Position numbers and translations under genes: made by a program. From Candidatus Aegiribacteria sp. (GTDB taxonomy: Bacteria; Fermentibacterota; Fermentibacteria; Fermentibacterales; JCC-6): a stretch of DNA of 8,225 nucleotides. The notes under the pieces were generated by a model. The model was not told the DNA's origin. It did no database searches and worked only from the letters and a program-made list of their open reading frames with translations. Positions 1 through 6,781 of the stretch are shown here, piece after piece. The DNA lies in NCBI GenBank assembly GCA_030638185.1, contig DAOWFD010000186.1, positions 1-8,225 of the forward strand, given 5' to 3'. Within the stretch, counting starts at the first letter, position 1; each line of letters begins with the position of its first letter.

Positions 1-2
1 AC

Positions 3-617
3 CTCTTTGGTGAACCGGAACTGCCCATGTGGTTCACTGACGCTCCGGACCTCGAAGCTTCCCACCCCAGCAGTGTTGGCGGAGCTGGAAATGTAACGGT
101 AACTGTTACTTCCGGTAGCTCTCCGGTAAGTGGAGCAAGGGTATGCCTTCAGAAGGGCGACTGGCAGACAGGCGAGGTCTACGCAGTTGGAACAACCAAT
201 AGCAGCGGTTCCGTAACGCTCTTCGTTAGTTCCACATCATCAGGCACAGTGTACGTAGTAGCATGGGCATGGGATCATATCTCCTATCAGGGCAGCTTCG
301 CTGTGACAGGTTCTGGAGTTGAAGATGACATAAACCTGTTCATCAACAACGTAAGCGCTGTCTATCCCAGCCCTGCCTTGAACAGCGCTATAATACCTTT
401 CAGCATTGCCTCCGCGGGTACCGCGAGGGTTGATGTCTACGATATAACAGGCAGAATTGTCACAACCCTGGCAGCCGAAGAGATGACCGCCGGCCAGCAC
501 AGTCTTGTGTGGGAACTTATAGATGCCAGAGGAGAAGCTGTTCCGTCGGGAGTATACCATGTAAGGATTTCAACCACCGACTGGGCAGGCACAACCAGCC
601 TTGTTGTAGCCAGATAG
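3..617 (+). CDS. C-terminal part of a secreted protein, probably a gingipain-like (C25) peptidase with FlgD/T9SS-like tail (5' partial)
   Basis: The reading frame is open from the first bases of the window, so the gene begins upstream; 204 residues are visible before the TAG stop. The first visible residues, LFGEPELPMWFTDAP, resemble the 'LGDPELPLWT' segment that closes the catalytic domain in family C25 (gingipain-like) cysteine peptidases. Next comes an Ig-like beta-sandwich of roughly 75 residues (pattern VTVTVTSGSSPVSGARV, then TTNSSGSVTLFV), as found after gingipain catalytic domains. The last 90 or so residues (YPSPALNSA, then VDVYDITGRIV, then GQHSLVWELIDARGEAVPSGVYHVRI) match the FlgD-Ig/type IX sorting-like C-terminal domain of FCB-group secreted proteins. 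The protein is therefore most likely exported and either released or held at the surface. No catalytic residue is visible, so the peptidase assignment is inferred; the secretion-type tail is more secure. An internal ATG at 27 exists but should not be taken as the start. Confidence 0.72.
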   Translation, partial: LFGEPELPMWFTDAPDLEASHPSSVGGAGNVTVTVTSGSSPVSGARVCLQKGDWQTGEVYAVGTTNSSGSVTLFVSSTSSGTVYVVAWAWDHISYQGSFAVTGSGVEDDINLFINNVSAVYPSPALNSAIIPFSIASAGTARVDVYDITGRIVTTLAAEEMTAGQHSLVWELIDARGEAVPSGVYHVRISTTDWAGTTSLVVAR

Positions 618-660
618 AATCAGCAGCTTAACTAGTTAGATCTAGGATGCTAAGTTATAA

Positions 661-667
661 AGAAAGG
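661..667 (+). promoter_or_regulatory. Ribosome binding site for the lipoprotein gene
   Basis: AGAAAGG lies 8 bases before the ATG at 676. It decides the start: the GTG at 667, in the same frame, overlaps this site and would add only three residues in front of the signal peptide. Confidence 0.6.
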
Positions 668-675
668 TGATACTC

Positions 676-1572
676 ATGAGACTCAAGGTTATGTTTCTGA
701 TCTTTGCCCTCTCATTACAGTTTCTTAGCTGTGGTGGTTCCAGTTCCACCGGTCCCCAGCCATCACCTCCCACACCTTCCGAGCTTACCATTACGTTCAC
801 AGGTCAAGCGAAATCAGACTCCGAATCAGAGGCCTGCTCGATGATCATTGATACTGCCGGGTTGAGGACCAGCACAGATGGCAAGGGAACCTGCCAGGTA
901 ACTGCTACATGGACAGAATGTACAGACTCTGATTTCAGTAAGTACGACCTTTTCAGATCCACTTCTTCTGACATTCAGAGCAATCCAGCCGCAGCCACGC
1001 TTGTTTTCACCAGTACTTCATCTGACACAGTCACCTATGTGGACAACGATATAACCTGGGAAACCGAGTACTTCTACGCGGTAAGGACCACCGATTCAGA
1101 TAATCTTGACTCATGGAGCAACGAGGAAAGCATTACGACGCCTTCAGAAGGTGATGCACCGACGCCTTCCATATTATCGCTTGAGTTCACTGGTAGTACA
1201 GATGCATTATCCGCGGTAAGTTTTTCCTCAGCATATACAGGTGAAAATCGTGCCGTAGGAACCGGGTCCGGTGTTGCCATATTATCGCGAATTGCCGGTA
1301 AAGGCTTCTGCGAGGCTACAGCTACCTGGACACAATGTCCCGACGTGGATTTCGCTAACTATACTCTGTACCGTTCGGAACACCCTGACGTTTCCCAGGA
1401 CACTACCATAGCGGTGAACCTTGGTACATTCACGGGTGTGGCTGATACTGTTTTCGCTGACGGTGCTGTTGCCTGGGAGACTACTTATTACTACGCTCTC
1501 GTAACCAGGAATACAGGGGCAAATTATGCATGGAGCAACGAGGAAGAGATTACCACATACTACACTAAGTGA
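676..1572 (+). CDS. Predicted lipoprotein with two fibronectin-III-like repeats
   Basis: This encodes 298 residues from the ATG at 676, chosen for its Shine-Dalgarno site. The N-terminus (MRLKVMFLIFALSLQFLSCGGSS) is a signal peptide with a basic start, a hydrophobic core and a lipobox-like FLSC, so Cys19 is the likely lipidated residue; Phe at -3 is less usual than Leu. A Ser/Pro/Thr-rich linker follows (about 20-36). Two homologous modules then span about 37-156 and 167-294. Each begins with an FTG strand (41-43; 171-173), carries GKGxCxxTATWTxC (69-82; 208-221), a YxLxRS strand (90-95; 229-234), and ends with WETxYxYA then WSNEE (147-151; 286-290), typical of fibronectin type III folds. No catalytic motif is visible. 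It is probably an envelope-anchored binding or structural protein, but the specific role is unknown. It lies 58 bp after the secreted-protein gene, and I see no clear promoter of its own. Confidence 0.8.
   Translation: MRLKVMFLIFALSLQFLSCGGSSSTGPQPSPPTPSELTITFTGQAKSDSESEACSMIIDTAGLRTSTDGKGTCQVTATWTECTDSDFSKYDLFRSTSSDIQSNPAAATLVFTSTSSDTVTYVDNDITWETEYFYAVRTTDSDNLDSWSNEESITTPSEGDAPTPSILSLEFTGSTDALSAVSFSSAYTGENRAVGTGSGVAILSRIAGKGFCEATATWTQCPDVDFANYTLYRSEHPDVSQDTTIAVNLGTFTGVADTVFADGAVAWETTYYYALVTRNTGANYAWSNEEEITTYYTK
880..1140 (+). repeat. Internal coding repeat, copy 1 (FnIII-like module core)
   Basis: This is the core of the first lipoprotein module, residues 69-155, running from GKGTCQVTATWTEC to WSNEESITT. 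It aligns with 1297-1557 at a 417-bp (139-codon) offset at both ends. The two copies share the Cys-x8-Cys motif, and a 17-bp stretch is identical in both (1112-1128 and 1529-1545). Confidence 0.75.
1297..1557 (+). repeat. Internal coding repeat, copy 2 (FnIII-like module core)
   Basis: This is the core of the second lipoprotein module, residues 208-294, running from GKGFCEATATWTQC to WSNEEEITT. It matches copy 1 at 880-1140. The protein similarity is clear, while most third codon positions have diverged outside the 17-bp identical stretch at 1529-1545. Confidence 0.75.
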
Positions 1573-1591
1573 TCGAGATAGAGCTAACCGA

Positions 1592-1649
1592 GCCCAACTC
1601 ATCAACAGCATGGGAGTATAAGCAGACAGGCACAACTGTTGAGTGGGGC
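1592..1649 (+). other. Imperfect inverted repeat in the gap before rarA
   Basis: The arms at 1592-1608 and 1636-1649 can pair over about 13 base pairs (5 bp, a 3-base bulge, 4 bp, one mismatch, 4 bp), enclosing a 27-base loop. No run of T follows the right arm, so it is not a standard intrinsic terminator. It sits between the lipoprotein stop and the rarA start, where a transcript boundary or leader would be expected. The rest of the 135-bp gap (1573-1707) shows no convincing promoter. Function is unknown and it may be chance. Confidence 0.3.
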
Positions 1650-1707
1650 CTTGCGTATCCGATCTTTCCCTTCCTTTCATGGGTCTTATAGTTTATTTTC
1701 AAAGCAA

Positions 1708-3033
1708 ATGGACCTGCTTGGAAGTTATGAGGTAAAAGAACCGAAACCGCCCCTTGCCGATCTCCTCCGTCCACGAAAACTGGAGGAGGTGGCGGGACAG
1801 GATCATCTGTTGTCGGAAAACGCGGCTTTCAGGATGGCCCTTAACGAGGGCGTTCTGGGATCATTCATACTCTGGGGGCCGCCGGGGTCCGGCAAAACAA
1901 CTCTTATACTGCTTGTTTCCGAGTATACAGAACAGCATTTCGTACGGTTCAGCGCTGTTACTGGAGGGGTCAAAATGGTAAGAGCCATAGTGGAAGACGC
2001 TTCAAGGCTCAGACGGAACGGAATAAGGACACTGCTCTTCGTAGATGAAATTCACAGGTTCAACAAAGCGCAGCAGGATGCTTTCCTGCCCCACGTAGAA
2101 AACGGCACCATAACCCTTGCGGGAGCCACAACGGAAAACCCTTCCTTCGAGATAATTGCTCCACTTCTCAGCAGGTGCACGGTTTACCTTCTCAAAAGGC
2201 TTGAGGAATCACACATAATCTCCATACTTGAAAGGGTTGCCGGGCATACCACATTCGGAGAAATGAACCCTGGGGGTATTCAGGAGGGGGTACTCCGCAT
2301 GATTGCCCTGGCTGCCGATGGAGACGGCAGACGGGCTCTGAATATTCTTGAACTCCTGGCCGGGATGGCTTCCGGGGAGGCTATAACGGTTGGACTGACC
2401 GAGAAGGCGATCATATCCTCACCGCTCCGCTACGACAAATCCGGAGAAGAGCACTACAATCTTATCAGCGCTCTTCACAAGTCATTGCGTTCGGGAGATG
2501 TCGACGCCTCTCTGTACTGGCTGGCGAGGATGATAACCTCAGGTGAGAACCCCCTTTACATCGCGCGCAGAATGATCCGTTTCGCCACTGAAGACGTGGG
2601 TCTCGCAGACCCATCAGCACTTACGGTTACGATGAGAGCCGCTGATTCCTGGAGGTTCCTTGGGTCTCCCGAGGGAGATCTTGCCCTGGCTGAAGCTGCG
2701 TGTTACCTGGCCCTTGCGCCCAAATCCAATTCCGTCTATTCGGCCTGGAAGAAAGCTGTTTCATCGGCTGTGCGGAGCGGCAGCCTTCCTGTTCCCCTGC
2801 ACCTCAGGAATGCGCCTACGGAACTTATGAAGAGGCTGGATTATGGACGGGATTATCAGTATGCTCATTCACAACCGGGAGGGGTTGTGACCCACAGGAA
2901 CTTTCCCGATGGAATTGAGGAGGAGGAATACTACATTCCTTCTGACTCGGGGAGGGAATCAGCAATAAACGGAAAACTGGCCGAGTGGAAGAGGGTTAGA
3001 GACAGGGCAAGGAAGAAGAGGAGTGATCCTTGA
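1708..3033 (+). CDS. rarA: Replication-associated recombination protein A (RarA/MgsA family AAA+ ATPase)
   Basis: This encodes 441 residues, the usual length for the family. RarA is a cytoplasmic AAA+ ATPase related to clamp-loader subunits and eukaryotic WRNIP1/Mgs1; it acts at stalled or gapped replication forks. Visible motifs are the N-terminal PLADLLRPRKLEEVAGQDHLL, Walker A GPPGSGKTT (57-65), Walker B FVDEIHRFNKAQQD (111-124, with Asp113 and Glu114), sensor 1 GATTENPSF (139-147), the Arg-finger region LLSRC (Arg156), and sensor 2 GDGRRALN (205-212). The C-terminal oligomerisation region starts with YDKSGEEHYNLISALHKSLR (from about 242) and includes YIARRMIRFATEDVGLADP. ATG at 1708 is preferred because family homology begins there. 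A TTG at 1639 would add 23 residues unlike the family. The site upstream of 1708 is a poor Shine-Dalgarno match. It is the first gene of the tight run that continues to purH. Confidence 0.95.
   Translation: MDLLGSYEVKEPKPPLADLLRPRKLEEVAGQDHLLSENAAFRMALNEGVLGSFILWGPPGSGKTTLILLVSEYTEQHFVRFSAVTGGVKMVRAIVEDASRLRRNGIRTLLFVDEIHRFNKAQQDAFLPHVENGTITLAGATTENPSFEIIAPLLSRCTVYLLKRLEESHIISILERVAGHTTFGEMNPGGIQEGVLRMIALAADGDGRRALNILELLAGMASGEAITVGLTEKAIISSPLRYDKSGEEHYNLISALHKSLRSGDVDASLYWLARMITSGENPLYIARRMIRFATEDVGLADPSALTVTMRAADSWRFLGSPEGDLALAEAACYLALAPKSNSVYSAWKKAVSSAVRSGSLPVPLHLRNAPTELMKRLDYGRDYQYAHSQPGGVVTHRNFPDGIEEEEYYIPSDSGRESAINGKLAEWKRVRDRARKKRSDP
3017..3023 (+). promoter_or_regulatory. Ribosome binding site supporting a TTG start for pcm
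   Basis: AGAGGAG lies inside the last codons of rarA, 6 bases before TTG at 3030. It supports TTG rather than the in-frame ATG at 3063 as the pcm start, and it implies translational coupling through the TTGA overlap. Confidence 0.6.
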
Positions 3034-3683
3034 AATCTGAATCGTCAGCTGCCATCCTTCGCATGAGAATGGTTCGTAGAGACCTTGTAGAGGCGGGTAT
3101 TACCGATGAGCGTATTCTCAATGCTTTCATGAAAATACCAAGAGAGGTTTTCGTTCCCCCCGGCACCAGGCTTATTGACGCCTACGGCAATCATCCCTAT
3201 CCCATCGGATTCGGGCAGACCGTATCACAGCCTTATATCGTTGCTTTCATGCTTCAGATGCTTGAATGTGAACCGGGAAACAGTATACTTGAAATAGGGA
3301 CAGGTTCAGGTTACCAGACAGCCATTCTCGCTTACATGGGTATGAAAGTGGTTACACTCGAGCTTATACCGGATCTGGCTGTTTATGCAAAAAAGGCCGT
3401 CCTTGCTGTTGTTCCCGGGGCGGATATCAGGTTCATTGTGGTTGACGGATACAACGGATGGGCACCCGGGGCTCCATACGATGGAATAATCGTATCCGCT
3501 GCTCCTGCGCGAATACCTGATGGGCTTGAAGAGCAGCTGAATCCGATGGACGGCAGGCTGGTAATACCTATGGGAGACTGGTTTCAGAGATTGATATCCG
3601 TAACCAGAAACGGCGATGACCTGGTTATGAGGAAATCTCTTCCGGTAAGATTCGTGCCACTGGTGAAACCGGGAAGACAGTAG
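3030..3683 (+). CDS. pcm: Protein-L-isoaspartate O-methyltransferase
   Basis: The 217-residue product is close to the roughly 208 of the E. coli enzyme. It methylates the abnormal isoaspartyl residues of aged proteins using S-adenosylmethionine, starting their repair in the cytoplasm. Family motifs are complete: ILNAFMKIPREVFVPP (29-44), YPIGFGQTVSQPYIVAFML (57-75, with the conserved Ser66 in TVSQP), SAM-binding motif I LEIGTGSGYQTAIL (87-100), the acidic end of the next strand (Glu111 in LELIPDLA), VVDGYNGWAPGAPYDGIIVSAA (137-158), GRLVIPMG (175-182) and the closing LPVRFVPLV (204-212). The start is a TTG that overlaps the rarA stop by 4 bp. An ATG 11 codons further on would still leave all motifs intact. 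Confidence 0.95.
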   Translation: MKSESSAAILRMRMVRRDLVEAGITDERILNAFMKIPREVFVPPGTRLIDAYGNHPYPIGFGQTVSQPYIVAFMLQMLECEPGNSILEIGTGSGYQTAILAYMGMKVVTLELIPDLAVYAKKAVLAVVPGADIRFIVVDGYNGWAPGAPYDGIIVSAAPARIPDGLEEQLNPMDGRLVIPMGDWFQRLISVTRNGDDLVMRKSLPVRFVPLVKPGRQ

Positions 3684-3702
3684 AAAGGGAGAAGAGTTTA
3701 CT

Positions 3703-4713
3703 ATGGATGCAGGTAGATCGGAGTCCGTTGTTCTGACAGGCAGTCGGAAGAAAGAAGTACTGGAATGGATTGATGACAGAATTCCATTTCCGTGTTTAAT
3801 GTTCGAGAATCCTGAGAAATATGACCGTTCCGGAAGAATGTTCTTCGTAATTTTCTGCCCCGGTGATAATCAGGAACTTGAGAGGATGTACCAGAAGACG
3901 GGAAGGAATCTTCTTTCTTCAGGTATTTTTTCAGCCGTTGTCCTCTCCTTTCCACCTGATTCCGGAACCGGGTTTCCCGTATTTCTTCATCAGAGTGATT
4001 TTGCCTTTAAGGTACTCAGGAAGATGACATGTTCTGCCTGCGTGCATACGAGGGAAGCAATGAACCTGAACTGTATCCTGTGGGAAAGAACCGGTTCTCT
4101 TCTTCCCTTTTTCATTCATAACATGAACAATATCCTTGCGAGGATAATGGGGAATATAGAACTGGCTGAATTTCACAGCGGTCAGACCGATAAGGTGAAT
4201 GAAAAACTCTCCATTGCTCTTGAAGGCACAGAGGAGCTCAGGAGTTTCCTGGAAAGGCTGTCCGTATATTCCACACCTGATGATGATGACAGTGAATGGA
4301 CCCTTGGGAACGAGGCGGACGTACTTGAACTCAGTCAGATGTCCAGCGGAACTTCAGTCAAATTCACCTACGAAGAGAAGAACGGAATACCCCGGAAGAT
4401 CTCTGTCAGGAAAAACCTGATGAACCTTCTTACAGGACTGATCGCCGCTTCGGCCACAATCTCGGTAAACGGTTGCGGATCCGTAGAAATGGCTGCATCC
4501 CCGCAGGGGGAAGGAGCGGAATTCAGGATAAGCTGGAATTCCACCTCGAAGAGTTCCGGATTGTGCCCCAACAGCATGGATTCCGCTGCTGACCTGCTCA
4601 ATCGGGCCGCATTGATGGCTTTTAATGCAAGGCTGTCATTCAGGCTGGAGGCATGGAGCAGGGAAGGCGGATCAGCTTTCCTTCTGGTACCAGTCAATGA
4701 TGATATCCTCTGA
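3703..4713 (+). CDS. Unrecognised protein with histidine-kinase-like H-box and degenerate ATPase-like region
   Basis: This encodes 336 residues from an ATG at 3703, preceded by a purine-rich GGGAGAAGAG (3687-3696) and lying 19 bp after pcm. I do not recognise the family. Residues 1-130 look alpha/beta with hydrophobic strands MFFVIF (46-51) and FSAVVLSF (76-83), plus a CSAC pair (Cys110, Cys113). Residues 133-157, LLPFFIHNMNNILARIMGNIELAEF, closely resemble the H-box of histidine kinases (HDxNNxLxxIxGNxELA), with His139 as the possible phospho-acceptor. A second helix (about 163-190) would complete a two-helix dimerisation domain. Residues 200-336 sit where the catalytic ATPase domain should be: an N-box-like LMNLLTGLIAASA (239-251) is present, but there is no DxGxG or later glycine-rich lid. 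No transmembrane segment is evident, so it is probably cytoplasmic. It could be a ChpT-like phosphotransfer protein, a pseudokinase or a very divergent kinase. Confidence 0.6.
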   Translation: MDAGRSESVVLTGSRKKEVLEWIDDRIPFPCLMFENPEKYDRSGRMFFVIFCPGDNQELERMYQKTGRNLLSSGIFSAVVLSFPPDSGTGFPVFLHQSDFAFKVLRKMTCSACVHTREAMNLNCILWERTGSLLPFFIHNMNNILARIMGNIELAEFHSGQTDKVNEKLSIALEGTEELRSFLERLSVYSTPDDDDSEWTLGNEADVLELSQMSSGTSVKFTYEEKNGIPRKISVRKNLMNLLTGLIAASATISVNGCGSVEMAASPQGEGAEFRISWNSTSKSSGLCPNSMDSAADLLNRAALMAFNARLSFRLEAWSREGGSAFLLVPVNDDIL

Positions 4714-4714
4714 T

Positions 4715-6778
4715 ATGCCGGTCAGCGGATCAGGTGTTTCCGGGTCAGATACCGAAACGTTGGACGCTGTATTCGAGCTTTTTCAGCGTGAACCCTCATC
4801 CAGGCTTACTTTTCGGCAGATCGCCGCGAGGCTGGAAGGCGGACACACTGACCTTTCCGGAGCAGTTGAGCAGCTCGTTGAGAACGGGCAGCTGTGGCCT
4901 GCCGGTGGTGGGAGATATGCGCTTCCCTCGGAACTGGGAATTTCGACTGGAACCATCATCATTCGTGCGAATGGCAGCGGTTTCGTCAAGACTGATGGAG
5001 ACAGGATCGAGATAGATACCCGAAACGCAACCGGCTCACTTGATGGTGATCTTGTCATGGTCAGAAAGCTTGAAACCCTTCCGGGAGAGGGCCGCTACCG
5101 GGGCAAGGTAGAAACTGTCCTCAAACGCAGTAGGCAGGGAGTAAGCGGAATAGCAAGGAAAAAAGGTAGAAAATGGGTGATTGACCCGGTTAACCCTGTG
5201 CTTCCCAGAGATATACCACTCAGAACAGTTTCCGATACTGATATTACACAGGGAAGGCTTGTCTTTGCGACGCTGGACTATTCGGGAAAGAAACTGGCAG
5301 CCGATCTGAAGAAAGACCTGGGCAGCCCTACTTCTCCTGGAGCATTGATAGATTCGGTGGTGCTTGATCATGGCCTTCACGACGAATTCCCGCAGAATGT
5401 GCTGAAAAGGGCTGAAGAACTGGCTTCCGAGCCCTGGTCTCTGGAAGGAAGAGAGGATTTCAGGGGTCTTCTGACCGTAACCATTGATCCCGTGGATGCA
5501 AAGGATTTCGATGATGCTGTTTCACTGATGATCGAGGACGATATCAGGACTCTGTATGTGCATATAGCAGATGTTGCCCATTACGTTGCCTCAGGTAGTC
5601 AGCTTGATGATGAGGCGGAACTCAGGGGGACAAGCGTATACCTTCCGGACAGGGTACTGCCCATGCTTCCCCAGGTACTCTCCAACGGTGCCTGCAGCCT
5701 GAAACCTGACGAAGAAAGGCCTGCGAGAACCGTGGTGATGAAGTTCGACAAATCTGGTGAACGCCTGGAATTTACCATAGTTCCTTCCGTTATACGTTCG
5801 GACAGAAGGATGACCTACGAAGAGGCTCTTGAGTATCTGGAAGGCAACGGGGACGAGGAAAAGCTCCGGCAGCTTTTCGATTCAATGGGAGTTCTTTCCG
5901 CGGACCTTGACTCCATCCGCCTCAGAAGGGGTGCTCTTGATCTGGGAAGCAGCGAGTACAGGGTTATTTTCGGCGATGACGGCTGGCCGGAGGGGTTCAC
6001 ACCCGTTCCGTCCGACAGGGCACACAGACTGATCGAGAATTTCATGGTGGAAGCCAACAGAGCCGTTGCTGATCACTGTAAGTGGTCAGACCTGCCCGTT
6101 CTCTTCAGAGTACATGACGAGCCGGCGGAAATGTCCGAGGAGCGTCTGGTGAGGCAACTTGAATTGCTTGATATAACGCTTCCCGGTGGGAAGATACACG
6201 ACCCTTCTGTTCTGAAGAAGATACTGGACAGCCTCAGAGATTCGCCCCTTCATGACCTCGCGGTTGAGTATATCCTAAGATCAATGCAGAAAGCTGTCTA
6301 TCTGCCGTCGAATACGGGGCATTTCGGGCTGGCACTGAGGAGTTACATGCACTTCACAAGCCCTATCCGCCGCTATCCCGACCTTCTTGTCCACCAGGCG
6401 CTGGCCATGCAGGAAAAGGGTGAGATCCCGGCCCTGGATTCCAGTCCGGCTGAACTTGCCGAGTCATCCAATGCAAGTGAGGACAACGCTGAGAGTGCGG
6501 AGAGGGAAGCTGACGAACTCATGGCTATGCTTTTTCTGTCAAGGAATATCGGAAAGGCCTTCAATGGAGTAGTTACCGGTATAAAGAGCTTCGGTGTTTT
6601 CGTAAGACTTGAAGGTGTCCCGGTTGAAGGGCTGGCCCATAGATCGGATATACTGCGAGCTGGAATCCCTTTCACCGAGTCCGGGGGACCATATCATGAG
6701 GGCTCACTTCTAAGGGTAGAGATTCTCGCAGTCGACCCCATGAAAAGAAAACTATCACTGAAACCGGTCAGGGAATGA
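4715..6778 (+). CDS. rnr: RNase R/RNase II family 3'-5' exoribonuclease
   Basis: This encodes 687 residues from ATG 4715 and degrades RNA processively from the 3' end to nucleoside monophosphates in the cytoplasm. Domains in order are an N-terminal winged helix (about 14-70), cold-shock/OB domains (about 77-120 and roughly 130-195), the RNB catalytic domain (about 240-565) and a C-terminal S1 domain (about 612-687; FNGVVTGIKSFGVFVRLEG). The metal-binding acidic cluster TIDPVDAKDFDDA has Asp258, Asp264, Asp266 and Asp267, equivalent to the catalytic aspartates of E. coli RNase II. Also present are HIADVAHYV, RGTSVYLPDRVLPMLP and YMHFTSPIRRYPD (544-556). The winged helix favours RNase R over RNase II. 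It lacks the long Lys-rich tail of the 813-residue E. coli protein. The start is uncertain: ATG 4715 follows the preceding TGA by one base, while ATG 4697 or 4700 would overlap that gene. None has a good Shine-Dalgarno site. Confidence 0.94.
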   Translation: MPVSGSGVSGSDTETLDAVFELFQREPSSRLTFRQIAARLEGGHTDLSGAVEQLVENGQLWPAGGGRYALPSELGISTGTIIIRANGSGFVKTDGDRIEIDTRNATGSLDGDLVMVRKLETLPGEGRYRGKVETVLKRSRQGVSGIARKKGRKWVIDPVNPVLPRDIPLRTVSDTDITQGRLVFATLDYSGKKLAADLKKDLGSPTSPGALIDSVVLDHGLHDEFPQNVLKRAEELASEPWSLEGREDFRGLLTVTIDPVDAKDFDDAVSLMIEDDIRTLYVHIADVAHYVASGSQLDDEAELRGTSVYLPDRVLPMLPQVLSNGACSLKPDEERPARTVVMKFDKSGERLEFTIVPSVIRSDRRMTYEEALEYLEGNGDEEKLRQLFDSMGVLSADLDSIRLRRGALDLGSSEYRVIFGDDGWPEGFTPVPSDRAHRLIENFMVEANRAVADHCKWSDLPVLFRVHDEPAEMSEERLVRQLELLDITLPGGKIHDPSVLKKILDSLRDSPLHDLAVEYILRSMQKAVYLPSNTGHFGLALRSYMHFTSPIRRYPDLLVHQALAMQEKGEIPALDSSPAELAESSNASEDNAESAEREADELMAMLFLSRNIGKAFNGVVTGIKSFGVFVRLEGVPVEGLAHRSDILRAGIPFTESGGPYHEGSLLRVEILAVDPMKRKLSLKPVRE

Positions 6779-6781
6779 ATT

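Noticed and set aside
618..675. Short palindromes (TAACTAGTTA at 629-638, TAGATCTA at 637-644) and a TATAAA at 656-661
   Set aside because: The palindromes are short, AT-rich and not followed by a T run. TATAAA would place the transcript start inside the ribosome binding site, and there is no matching -35 element.
1282..1680. 132-codon open frame on the minus strand across the lipoprotein end and the following gap
   Set aside because: It is mostly opposite the second lipoprotein repeat, whose repeat structure shows the plus strand is coding. No signal or domain is visible in it.
1651..1692. Possible promoter before rarA (TTGCGT at 1651 and TATAGT at 1687)
   Set aside because: The spacing of 30 bases is far from the usual 17, and the bases at the right distance do not resemble a -35 box.
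1639..1707. 23-residue N-terminal extension of RarA from a TTG codon
   Set aside because: Family homology begins at the ATG at 1708, and the extension does not resemble RarA N-termini. The right arm of an inverted repeat also overlaps it.
5036..5380. 114-codon open frame on the minus strand inside rnr
   Set aside because: It is antisense to the cold-shock and early catalytic region of a well-supported RNase and has no recognisable motif.
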